DNA of 13,465 bases from Tannerellaceae bacterium. Lineage in GTDB: Bacteria; Bacteroidota; Bacteroidia; Bacteroidales; Tannerellaceae. Location of the stretch: NCBI GenBank assembly GCA_031265595.1, contig JAISCM010000099.1, positions 1-13,465 on the forward strand, in the 5' to 3' direction. How positions within the stretch are numbered: position 1 is the stretch's first letter; every line of letters begins with the position of its first letter. This document shows positions 7,306 to 13,465 of the stretch, one piece after another. Both the position numbers and the translations under genes were made by a program. A model generated the notes under the pieces. The model saw only the letters and a program-made list of their open reading frames with translations. It made no database searches and was not told where the DNA came from.

Positions 7306-10300
7306 TTAGCGGACATTGGTGATGAAGTGCAACCTGTTTTGCAGGTTTACTTCGGCCATGCCGCCGTCTATATCCAGGTAGAGGAGGCTCATGGCGGGGT
7401 AGTATTTCTTTAGGCGTTTCTCAATGCCTTTGGCTACTACGTGATTGGCGATGCAGCCGAAGGGTTGTACGCAGACTACCCGCTCTACGCCGCTCCGGGC
7501 GTAGGCGGCTACTTCGGCGGCTATCATCCAGCCTTCGCCGAACTGATTGGCCAAATCCAGTATCTCCGCAGCGTATTGGGCTTTTGTGAAGATGGATTCT
7601 GTTGGTTCGTATAAGTGGTAATGCTTCATGATGTCGTCTATCGCCCGGATACGTTTATTCATAAACCGGAGGAAGACCGGGCGCGACAGGTGGTAGGCCA
7701 GCGAGCCGTTGTTTACTTTATTTCTGATGTTTACTTCGCTGTTTACAAAGTATTGCATCAGGAAGTCGAGGATGGGGGGAGTGGATACTTCCATGCCCTT
7801 ATCGCGCAGCCATTCGGTGATGTGGGCTTGTCCGTAATTGTTATACTTTACAAATATTTCGCCGATAAGGCCTATTTTCGTGTACGAGCGTTCGTATACC
7901 GGCAGCAGGTTGAAGTCGGCTACCGCTTGCTCCATTAGCATCAGGATCATCTGGCTGTTGTTTTTGCGTACAGCTTCTATGCCTCTTTCTATATAGAAAT
8001 CGAATCGTTCCCGGGCTTCTCCTTTTGTTTTTTCCCTTACGGCAGACGAGTTGTACATCTTCTGTAGGGCGTCTGCATACAGAAGTGTGTATATTAATAC
8101 ATTGGCATATTTGAGTAGGGGTAGTTTAAACGCTTTCTGTTCGTTGCGGTATACTTCGCCAGTAGAAATAACTACTACGGGGATATGTCCGAAACCGGCG
8201 TTCTGAAGCCCGGACTTTATCTGGCTCAGGTAGTTCGTTGCCCGGCATTGTCCGCCTGTCTGCGTAATAGCCACCACACATTCATCTACGTTGTACCTGC
8301 CGGATTGTAATCCTGTTATAATATCTCCCAATATTAATGTAGAAGGGTAGCACACTTCATTATGCCCGTACTTCAGGCCGGTATCTGCCGATGCCCTGGA
8401 GGTTTGGGGAAGATTCACTACGTTATATCCGGCCAGGCTGCCAATGGTGGGGATAAAGGGCGATATAAAATCGGCAAACCAGGGGATCAGGATGGTCTTT
8501 TTCTTATCCGCTTCCGTATAATCTGCCGTGTATCCTGCATAAGGCTTGTCTGCTTTCTTTTCGGCAGGAGGCAATGACTTCAGCGATTCTATCAGCGAAC
8601 GCAGGCGCAAACGGATGGCGCCCGAGCCGGAGATTTCGTCTATACGTATCACTGTATGATTTTTTCCGGCATGGCGCAGAATATCTCCCGTCTCATCCAT
8701 AAAAAAGGAATCCGGGCCGCAGCCGAAAGAGTTTAGCTGGATCAACTGGACGTGCTGCGGCAGCCTGGCCACTTCCATAGCCGACTGCACTACCCGGTTG
8801 GGGTACGACCATTGCGAAACGATCTTCAACTTGCCGAATCCTTCACTCTCCGGCGTACGAAACACATCGTCGGTAAAGACATGTATCCCGAAGGCGGATA
8901 AGATATGCCCTACCTTCTGATGGATCAACGGGTCGGTATGATACGGACGGCCGGCCACTACAAAGGCCCATTCTTTGGTACGTATAGCCTGGTCGAGCCG
9001 CGCTCTTTGTTCGTTCCTCAGCGTCTCGCGTACAGCCGATCTTTCTTTCAGCGCCTTACTAAAAGCGTCTTCAAATACATCTTTTGTTACGCCCAATCCT
9101 TTCAGGTAAGTAAAACAGGCCTCTTTTAGTACCTTTTCATCTGTAAAATTAATAACCGGCTTATCAAAGGGTATCCCATACGTCTCTTCCGGGTCTACGG
9201 CGCTACGGATAACGTCGGGGTAGCCGCTTACTACCGGGCAATTGAATGAATTGGATGATTGCTTATATTCGTTTTCTTCTTTCGTTACCATCGGATAAAA
9301 GATGCGGTCTGCTTTCCCGTCTGCCAGCGCCAGGATGTGCCCGTGTACTAATTTGGCAGGAAAGCAGATGTTGTCAGACATTACCCCTCCTACCCCGCTT
9401 TGGTAGAGCGGGAAAGTAGATTCGGGAGACAAGGCCACATCGAAACCGCAACGGGTAAACAGCGTATGCCAGAAAGGGTAATTCTCAAACATATTTAATA
9501 CGCGTGGGATACCGATCGTTTTCCCTGTTACCTGCCCTGCGCTTCTGTCAAACAATAAATGATTCTTCCACTCAAAGGCGTTATACCCTTTTACCGGCGC
9601 GGAGCGTTTATTATAGAATACCTTTTCGCACTTATTCCCGGCATAATACACATTGCCATTCGTAAAGGTAAAGCGGAGTACCGGGCATTTATTCGTACAG
9701 CCTTTGCAGTGTAATTCTTTTGTTTCGATGGCCTGTATATCCGGCAGATCTTCCCGTTTGGCAAAGCCGGACGCTTCTCCGCTCTCCGTCCATCTGTTGC
9801 GGGCATATAGCGCTGCGCCGAAAGCGCCCATCAGTTCGGGATAGTCGGTAGAACGGACCGATTTGCCGGAGAGCAGTTCCAACGCCCTGTATACGGCATC
9901 GTTCCTGAAAGTCCCTCCCTGCACAACAATATGGTTGCCAAGCCTGTTCAGGTTCGGCATTTTAAGTACTTTAAACAAGCAGTTTTTCATCACCGAATAA
10001 GCCAGGCCGGCAGCTATACTCCCCAAGCCGGCATTCTCGCGAAGCGACTGCTTTACCTTCGAGTTCATAAATACCGTACACCGCGAACCTAAATCGGCCG
10101 GCTCTTCAGACAAACAGGCGGCCTGTGTAAACGCCTCCATACTCATATTCATTGTAGAGGCGAAATTCTGTAAGAACGACCCGCAACCGGAAGAACAGGC
10201 TTCATTTATCTCTATATTCGAGATCACGCCTTGGGTTACAAAGATCGATTTCATGTCTTGCCCGCCTATATCCAATACGAAAGACACGTCTGGATGTACG

Positions 10301-11553
10301 TACCGGGCTCCCGTAAGATGGGCCATTGTTTCCACTATTCCGTAAGGCATGCCGAAGGCCGCTTTTAGTAAGTCTTCGCCATACCCCGTAGCGGCAGACG
10401 AAAGGATGTGTACAGTCACCCCTTTCTCGTCGGCTTCCTTATAAAACTGCCGTAGCCCTTCTACGGCCTTTTCTAATGGATTGCCTTCATTTTTGGCATA
10501 AAAGTGATAGATCAGATGCGTATCTTCATCCATCAATAGTATCTTTGTGGTGGTAGAGCCGGAATCGATTCCCAGGAAACAATTCATTTCTTTCCGGGCG
10601 CCTAAAGGTTCTGTTTTCAGATACGTGATTTTCCTGTGTTGCTTCCACTCCGTATATGCTTTTTCGTTTTCGAATAAGGGCGGAAGCGTTTCTTTCCTCT
10701 CCTTGATTTTATCTTTCAGGCTTTCTATCAAATCCGGCAGATGGCAGGCGGCAGGTTGTTGCTCTTTATGTAGCGCCGCTCCCCATGCCGGGAAATAGGC
10801 GCTGTTGTCAGGCAAGAGCAGATCATGCTCGCTCACCTTTAGTATCTCTCCGAACGCATGGCGTAAGGCCGGAATAAATGTCAGCGGGCCTCCGGTGCAG
10901 AGTATCTTCGGGCTTATCTCTATCCCCCTTGCCAGCGAAGTGATGCTTTGCAGCGCTACGGTATGTAAAATTGACATGGCAATATCGGGGCGGGGGATAT
11001 TCCGGCTGATCAGATGCTGAACGTCTGTTTTGGCAAAAACCCCGCAGCGGGAAGCTACCGGGTATACCGTTTCGCCGCTCAATGCCTCGCGCCCCAGTTC
11101 TTCTGCCGACAGGTTCATTAAATCCGCCATTTGGTCAATAAAAGCGCCCGTACCGCCGGCACAACTGCCATTCATGCGTATATCCGGCTGCCTTCCCGGC
11201 GAGAAAAATACCATTTTGGCGTCTTCTCCGCCCAGGTCTATCAGTGTACGGGCCTCCGGATAAAGGGCTTCTACTACTTCTACCGAAGCCACTACTTCCT
11301 GAATAAACGGTATCCCTGTCCGTTCGGATAGGCCCATCCCGGCCGAACCGGTCAGAGAAACTGTAAAATCTGTTTCCGGGAATTTCCGGCCGATCACATC
11401 CAGTTCTTCGGCCAATACGGTGTTTATATCCGCCTTATGCCGCCTGTACGTTTTGTAAACGACTTTATTTTCAGTACTTAAAACGATAATCTTTAACGTA
11501 GTGGAGCCCGCATCAACTCCTACCCTACTACTACTTCTCTTTTTAGCTTTCAT
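7306..11553 (-). CDS. Giant fused acyl-CoA dehydratase activase/reductase (BcrA/BadF/HgdC + HgdB-like)
   Basis: Cytoplasmic oxygen-sensitive iron-sulfur protein in which an ATP-driven electron donor (activase) is fused to its electron-accepting reductase part. Numbering is from the ATG at 11553 (1415 aa). ATPase domain 1 is about 10-265: phosphate loop VDAGSTT, DLGGEDAK at 106-113, CTGGP at 219, cluster cysteines C131 (GSCAGGTG) and C170 (SRCGVF). ATPase domain 2 is about 323-590: GIDSGSTT, DIGGQDMK at 428-435, cysteines C453 and C492, with an extra C457. A linker carries CxxCxxxC plus a fourth cysteine (616, 619, 623, 642). The C-terminal 740 residues look like DUF2229 and HgdB folds, with C730, C772, C945 and C1068, C1103, C1367. 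No separate dehydratase subunit or CoA-transferase gene is nearby, so the substrate is unknown. The family is common in anaerobes as 'CoA-substrate-specific activase'. An in-frame ATG at 11577 would add 8 residues, but it lies inside a putative operator and has no ribosome site. Confidence 0.88.
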   Translation of the reverse strand: MKAKKRSSSRVGVDAGSTTLKIIVLSTENKVVYKTYRRHKADINTVLAEELDVIGRKFPETDFTVSLTGSAGMGLSERTGIPFIQEVVASVEVVEALYPEARTLIDLGGEDAKMVFFSPGRQPDIRMNGSCAGGTGAFIDQMADLMNLSAEELGREALSGETVYPVASRCGVFAKTDVQHLISRNIPRPDIAMSILHTVALQSITSLARGIEISPKILCTGGPLTFIPALRHAFGEILKVSEHDLLLPDNSAYFPAWGAALHKEQQPAACHLPDLIESLKDKIKERKETLPPLFENEKAYTEWKQHRKITYLKTEPLGARKEMNCFLGIDSGSTTTKILLMDEDTHLIYHFYAKNEGNPLEKAVEGLRQFYKEADEKGVTVHILSSAATGYGEDLLKAAFGMPYGIVETMAHLTGARYVHPDVSFVLDIGGQDMKSIFVTQGVISNIEINEACSSGCGSFLQNFASTMNMSMEAFTQAACLSEEPADLGSRCTVFMNSKVKQSLRENAGLGSIAAGLAYSVMKNCLFKVLKMPNLNRLGNHIVVQGGTFRNDAVYRALELLSGKSVRSTDYPELMGAFGAALYARNRWTESGEASGFAKREDLPDIQAIETKELHCKGCTNKCPVLRFTFTNGNVYYAGNKCEKVFYNKRSAPVKGYNAFEWKNHLLFDRSAGQVTGKTIGIPRVLNMFENYPFWHTLFTRCGFDVALSPESTFPLYQSGVGGVMSDNICFPAKLVHGHILALADGKADRIFYPMVTKEENEYKQSSNSFNCPVVSGYPDVIRSAVDPEETYGIPFDKPVINFTDEKVLKEACFTYLKGLGVTKDVFEDAFSKALKERSAVRETLRNEQRARLDQAIRTKEWAFVVAGRPYHTDPLIHQKVGHILSAFGIHVFTDDVFRTPESEGFGKLKIVSQWSYPNRVVQSAMEVARLPQHVQLIQLNSFGCGPDSFFMDETGDILRHAGKNHTVIRIDEISGSGAIRLRLRSLIESLKSLPPAEKKADKPYAGYTADYTEADKKKTILIPWFADFISPFIPTIGSLAGYNVVNLPQTSRASADTGLKYGHNEVCYPSTLILGDIITGLQSGRYNVDECVVAITQTGGQCRATNYLSQIKSGLQNAGFGHIPVVVISTGEVYRNEQKAFKLPLLKYANVLIYTLLYADALQKMYNSSAVREKTKGEARERFDFYIERGIEAVRKNNSQMILMLMEQAVADFNLLPVYERSYTKIGLIGEIFVKYNNYGQAHITEWLRDKGMEVSTPPILDFLMQYFVNSEVNIRNKVNNGSLAYHLSRPVFLRFMNKRIRAIDDIMKHYHLYEPTESIFTKAQYAAEILDLANQFGEGWMIAAEVAAYARSGVERVVCVQPFGCIANHVVAKGIEKRLKKYYPAMSLLYLDIDGGMAEVNLQNRLHFITNVR

Positions 11554-11560
11554 GACAGAC

Positions 11561-11566
11561 TCCTCC
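11561..11566 (-). promoter_or_regulatory. Shine-Dalgarno site that decides the activase start
   Basis: On the minus strand GGAGGA stands 7 bases before the ATG at 11553. Good Shine-Dalgarno sites are unusual in this phylum, and this one favours 11553 over the in-frame ATG at 11577, which has only A/T-rich sequence ahead of it. Confidence 0.7.
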
Positions 11567-11570
11567 ACAC

Positions 11571-11584
11571 TAAACATTTGTTTA
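11571..11584. promoter_or_regulatory. Putative TetR operator upstream of the activase
   Basis: TAAACA-TT-TGTTTA is a perfect 6-bp-arm palindrome in the space between the TetR gene and the activase gene. Its 17-base context CTAAACATTTGTTTAAT matches the site at 12235-12251 in 16 positions. It ends 17 bases before the preferred ATG. A separate promoter here is only weakly suggested: on the minus strand a TTTTTTTG box lies 9 bases ahead, without a well-placed TTTG upstream. Binding by the neighbouring TetR protein is inference. Confidence 0.6.
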
Positions 11585-11606
11585 ATATAAAAGCAAAAAA
11601 AATAAA

Positions 11607-12218
11607 TTACTTCTTCAACGCATTAATTACAAACTGTATTACATATTTTTTATGGTTTACCACCATCTCGGTATATTCTCCCTGAGACACTCCCGCTACA
11701 TGGGAACCTAAATTTCTAAATATAAAGGGAAACACACAAAGCGAAAGCATATTCAGCAGGAAGTCAAGAGGAGGCGTCTCTTTAATGTTCCCTTTCTCCT
11801 CTTCTTCTTTTATCCGTTCAGCCATTCGCCGGAAGATGCTATGTGGGTCTTTCTCCCGTATCCGCTCCGACAAGCGTTCGGGGTTTTGATTTACTTCGTT
11901 CAGGATAAAGATCGGGATCTGCGGATACTCTATCAACATGTCATAATAGGAGTTGATAACCGTCTCTATCAATTCAAAAAAAGGCAGATCGGAAGTCAGC
12001 GTAGAAAATATCTTTCGCTGAAGGCGGTTGAACGCCTCCTCAAAAATGATTTCAAACAAATTGTATTTAGAATGGAAGTAATAATTGACCATGGCCACGT
12101 TCGTCTCCGAAGCAGCGGCTATGTCTCGTATGCTGGCGCCTTTATAGCCATTTTTTATAAATAGCTCGCGCGCTACCTCCAGTATACGCTCTTTTACTTC
12201 CGATACAGGCTGTTTCAT
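11607..12218 (-). CDS. TetR/AcrR-family transcriptional regulator
   Basis: DNA-binding repressor of the TetR family. The N-terminal helix-turn-helix is clear: residues about 28-49 read GASIRDIAAASETNVAMVNY followed by YFHSKYNLFEIIFEE, the conserved family core. The C-terminal two thirds is the variable all-helical ligand and dimer domain, so the inducer cannot be guessed. At 203 aa it is full length. The open frame can begin with GTG at 12221, but the ATG at 12218 is preferred because it is a stronger codon and puts the upstream palindrome at the same 17-base distance seen for the activase gene. It is the first gene of a minus-strand unit, 53 bases ahead of the giant activase, and probably regulates that gene and itself. 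It is divergent from clpC. Confidence 0.93.
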   Translation of the reverse strand: MKQPVSEVKERILEVARELFIKNGYKGASIRDIAAASETNVAMVNYYFHSKYNLFEIIFEEAFNRLQRKIFSTLTSDLPFFELIETVINSYYDMLIEYPQIPIFILNEVNQNPERLSERIREKDPHSIFRRMAERIKEEEEKGNIKETPPLDFLLNMLSLCVFPFIFRNLGSHVAGVSQGEYTEMVVNHKKYVIQFVINALKK

Positions 12219-12235
12219 CACCTAAGCGTTTGTTC

Positions 12236-12249
12236 TAAACAGTTGTTTA
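12236..12249. promoter_or_regulatory. Putative TetR autoregulatory operator
   Basis: TAAACA-GT-TGTTTA lies between the predicted transcription start and the start codon of the TetR gene, a position where a bound repressor would block transcription. It is the near-twin of the site at 11571-11584. A second, looser symmetry, GTTT-N5-AAAC at 12228-12240, overlaps it. Confidence 0.65.
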
Positions 12250-12261
12250 ATTACGATTATG

Positions 12262-12292
12262 CAAAGGAAAGAAGAATATTTCAATAACCAAA
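12262..12292 (-). promoter_or_regulatory. Promoter of the TetR-activase unit
   Basis: On the minus strand TTTG (12292-12289) is followed after exactly 19 bases by TTCCTTTG (12269-12262), a 7 of 8 match to the Bacteroidota box TAnnTTTG. Transcription would start near 12255, just ahead of the operator palindrome. Confidence 0.6.
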
Positions 12293-12387
12293 CAAATAAG
12301 ACAAAAATCCATGCCAACATGTAGAAGTAGTAAACGCATCACATTGCTTTATTGATTTCATAAGGAAGAAGTAATCGCGGGATCGGC

Positions 12388-12493
12388 TACCTTTAATCGT
12401 CTCACCCGGGTGGTACAGGTGGACCACCCAGGTGGTACAGGTGGACCACCCGGGTGAGACAGATGGACCACCCGGGTGAGACGATCAAAGGTA
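12388..12493. repeat. 27-bp inverted repeat around a 52-base centre
   Basis: The left arm (12388-12414) and right arm (12467-12493) are reverse complements at 26 of 27 positions; the only mismatch is A at 12395 against C at 12486. The arms run from TACCTTT to CACCCGGGTGGT. The centre (12415-12466) is made of tandem repeat units and can form its own smaller hairpins. A cruciform, a long RNA hairpin, a mobile REP-like element or a protein-binding array are all possible. A terminator is unlikely because no gene reads toward it and no T tract follows. Confidence 0.85.
12407..12482. repeat. Three and a half tandem 22-bp units
   Basis: Units at 12407-12428, 12429-12450 and 12451-12472, plus a partial one at 12473-12482, begin CGGGTG (CAGGTG in unit 2) and end GGACCACC. 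Units 1 and 2 differ at one base. Unit 3 carries GAGACAGAT in place of GTACAGGT-like sequence. Each junction makes a palindrome CACCC(G/A)GGTG, so four such palindromes recur every 22 bases at 12403, 12425, 12447 and 12469, close to two helical turns. Confidence 0.9.
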
Positions 12494-12518
12494 TGCCATA
12501 AAAAGATGAAAGGTATAC
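12483..12518. repeat. A further repeat pair in the same 22-bp phase
   Basis: GATCAAAGGTATGC (12483-12496) and GATGAAAGGTATAC (12505-12518) match at 12 of 14 positions and are again 22 bases apart. They carry the 22-bp period past the GC-rich units, with a different motif. Confidence 0.6.
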
Positions 12519-12596
12519 GATCCGGCCACTAATACTTTGCGATGAATACACTACTTTTTCATCATATTTCAGAATGTACTCAACATTGGCATAGAT

Positions 12597-12630
12597 TTTG
12601 ATGTTATATAAGTAAAGTTTATTAACTTTG
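12597..12630 (+). promoter_or_regulatory. clpC promoter
   Basis: A perfect Bacteroidota box TAACTTTG (12623-12630) is preceded by TTTG (12597-12600) with a 22-base spacer, slightly longer than the usual 19-21. Transcription would start near 12637, giving a 5' leader of about 17 bases before the ATG at 12654. Confidence 0.65.
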
Positions 12631-12653
12631 CTAAGAAGCATTATATATACAAG

Positions 12654-13465
12654 ATGAAAAATAATTATTCTAAAAAACTCATTGATGTGATTACCTATAG
12701 CCGCGAAGAAGCTGCAAGGCTTCAGAATGGCTATATTGGCCCCGAGCATCTGATGCTGGGTATCATTCGTGATGGTGAAAGCAAAGCCATAGAAATATTG
12801 CATGAATTAAATACCGACATTTATGATGTAAAGAAAAGAATTGAACAGGATATACGTACTTCCTTTGAAGTAGAAGAAATACCCGAAAGCAACATCGTGA
12901 TCAGCAAAACATCCGAACGGGTTTTGCGTATGAGCATGCTCGAAGCGCGTATGTTCAAAAGCGAACAGACAAATACCGAACATTTACTGCTGGCTATCCT
13001 GAAAGAAGAATTTAACATCGCGGCAAAGATATTAGACAAGGCCGGCATAACCTATCGCGCAGTGTATAAAAGCCTGGTAAATAGTACGGGTATAGACGAT
13101 TTGGACGACTTGGAAGAGGTAGATGAAATAAGCGACAGATTTACAGACGACGACGATGAAGAGGAAGACGAGGCGTTTTCTTCCCGGAAAGAATCATCCC
13201 GCTCATCAGGTTCGTCACAGCCTAAATCGCCAGACGATACACCGGTATTAGACAATTTCGGTACAGACATGACACGGGCGGCGTCTGAAAACCGCCTGGA
13301 TCCGATCGTAGGGCGCGAAAAAGAAATAGAGCGTCTGGCGCAGATACTAAGCCGCCGGAAGAAAAACAATCCGGTATTGATAGGCGAACCGGGCGTGGGT
13401 AAATCTGCCATTGTAGAAGGATTGGCGCTACGGATCATCCAACGCAAGATACCGCGTATCTTATT
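12654..13465 (+). CDS. clpC: ClpC-type AAA+ unfoldase, N-terminal part (cut by window edge)
   Basis: ATP-driven protein unfoldase that feeds substrates to the ClpP protease. The frame is open from the ATG to the end of the window (270 codons), with the 3' part outside. Residues 1-142 are the double Clp N domain: the first repeat has [15 protein letters not shown] at 27-41 and the second [14 protein letters not shown] at 106-119. An acidic linker follows at 148-173 (18 of 26 residues are D or E), then a serine-rich stretch to about 191. The first AAA+ module starts at [12 protein letters not shown] (199) with [13 protein letters not shown] at 216-228 and the Walker A motif GEPGVGKS at 244-251. 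The N-domain pair and the DNFGTDMT motif favour ClpC over ClpB or ClpA. No Shine-Dalgarno sequence precedes the start. It is transcribed away from the TetR unit and has its own promoter. Confidence 0.93.
   Translation, partial: MKNNYSKKLIDVITYSREEAARLQNGYIGPEHLMLGIIRDGESKAIEILHELNTDIYDVKKRIEQDIRTSFEVEEIPESNIVISKTSERVLRMSMLEARMFKSEQTNTEHLLLAILKEEFNIAAKILDKAGITYRAVYKSLVNSTGIDDLDDLEEVDEISDRFTDDDDEEEDEAFSSRKESSRSSGSSQPKSPDDTPVLDNFGTDMTRAASENRLDPIVGREKEIERLAQILSRRKKNNPVLIGEPGVGKSAIVEGLALRIIQRKIPRIL

Larger units (their letters stand above)
12219..12653. other. Divergent intergenic region between TetR and clpC
   Basis: This 435-base stretch has no gene that I can support. From left to right it holds the TetR operator and promoter (12236-12292), about 95 bases of A/T-rich sequence without recognisable signals, a GC-rich repeat block (12388-12518), about 80 more A/T-rich bases, and the clpC promoter (12597-12630). 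The repeat block is roughly 100 bases from each promoter, so neither predicted transcript crosses it. Confidence 0.8.

Noticed and set aside
11554..11577. ATG at 11577 as start of the giant activase
   Set aside because: It overlaps the putative operator and lacks a ribosome site, whereas the ATG at 11553 has GGAGGA seven bases ahead and the same operator spacing as the TetR gene.
12219..12221. GTG at 12221 as the TetR start
   Set aside because: The adjacent ATG at 12218 is the stronger codon and gives the 17-base operator spacing; the difference is one residue.
12388..12493. CRISPR array
   Set aside because: The 22-bp units are contiguous, with no unique spacers between them, and no cas gene is in the window.
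12402..12803. 133-codon open frame on the minus strand across the repeat block and clpC start
   Set aside because: It runs over the non-coding 22-bp repeats (not a multiple of three), the clpC promoter and the clpC N-terminus, and its protein has no recognisable domain.
13052..13447. 131-codon minus-strand open frame opposite clpC
   Set aside because: A serine/arginine-rich shadow of the acidic and serine-rich linker codons of clpC, which is supported by clear family motifs.

Overview
The window reads as chromosome of a member of the Bacteroidota, most likely order Bacteroidales (Parabacteroides/Bacteroides-like; genus is inference). The evidence is a SusC/SusD pair with a FecR-type anti-sigma factor, surface lipoprotein signals, start codons mostly without Shine-Dalgarno sequences, and promoters of the Bacteroidota type (TTTG, about 19-22 bases, TAnnTTTG).

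Layout. (1) Bases 185-7240, plus strand: a small polysaccharide utilisation locus (PUL). It encodes a FecR-like anti-sigma factor, a SusC-type TonB-dependent transporter with an N-terminal STN signalling domain, a SusD-type glycan-binding lipoprotein, and a five-bladed beta-propeller glycosidase lipoprotein (GH43-like). The matching ECF sigma factor is expected just left of the window. A strong bidirectional terminator at 7261-7291 closes the locus. (2) Bases 7306-12218, minus strand: a TetR-family regulator followed by a giant (about 1415 aa) fused BcrA/BadF/HgdC-type ATPase activase plus HgdB/double-cubane-like reductase. (3) Bases 12219-12653: a divergent intergenic region with promoters at both ends and, between them, a GC-rich block of 22-bp tandem repeats inside a 27-bp inverted repeat. 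(4) Bases 12654-13465, plus strand: the first 270 codons of a ClpC-type AAA+ unfoldase, cut by the window edge.

How the parts work together. In the PUL, glycan passing through SusC/SusD would be sensed by the STN domain, passed to FecR and then to the sigma factor, which induces the locus; the propeller enzyme trims the glycan. In the second unit the same near-identical palindrome (CTAAACA-K-TTGTTTAAT, 16 of 17 bases shared) lies exactly 17 bases upstream of the preferred start codons of both the TetR gene and the activase gene. That suggests the regulator controls itself and the giant iron-sulfur protein. The giant protein carries both halves of a 2-hydroxyacyl-CoA-dehydratase-like system in one chain, with paired ATPase cluster cysteines and two matching three-cysteine sets that could hold a double-cubane-type cluster.

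Most worth a second look: the operator pair, the cysteine architecture of the giant protein, and the 22-bp-phased repeat block. No RNA gene, CRISPR array or insertion sequence was seen.
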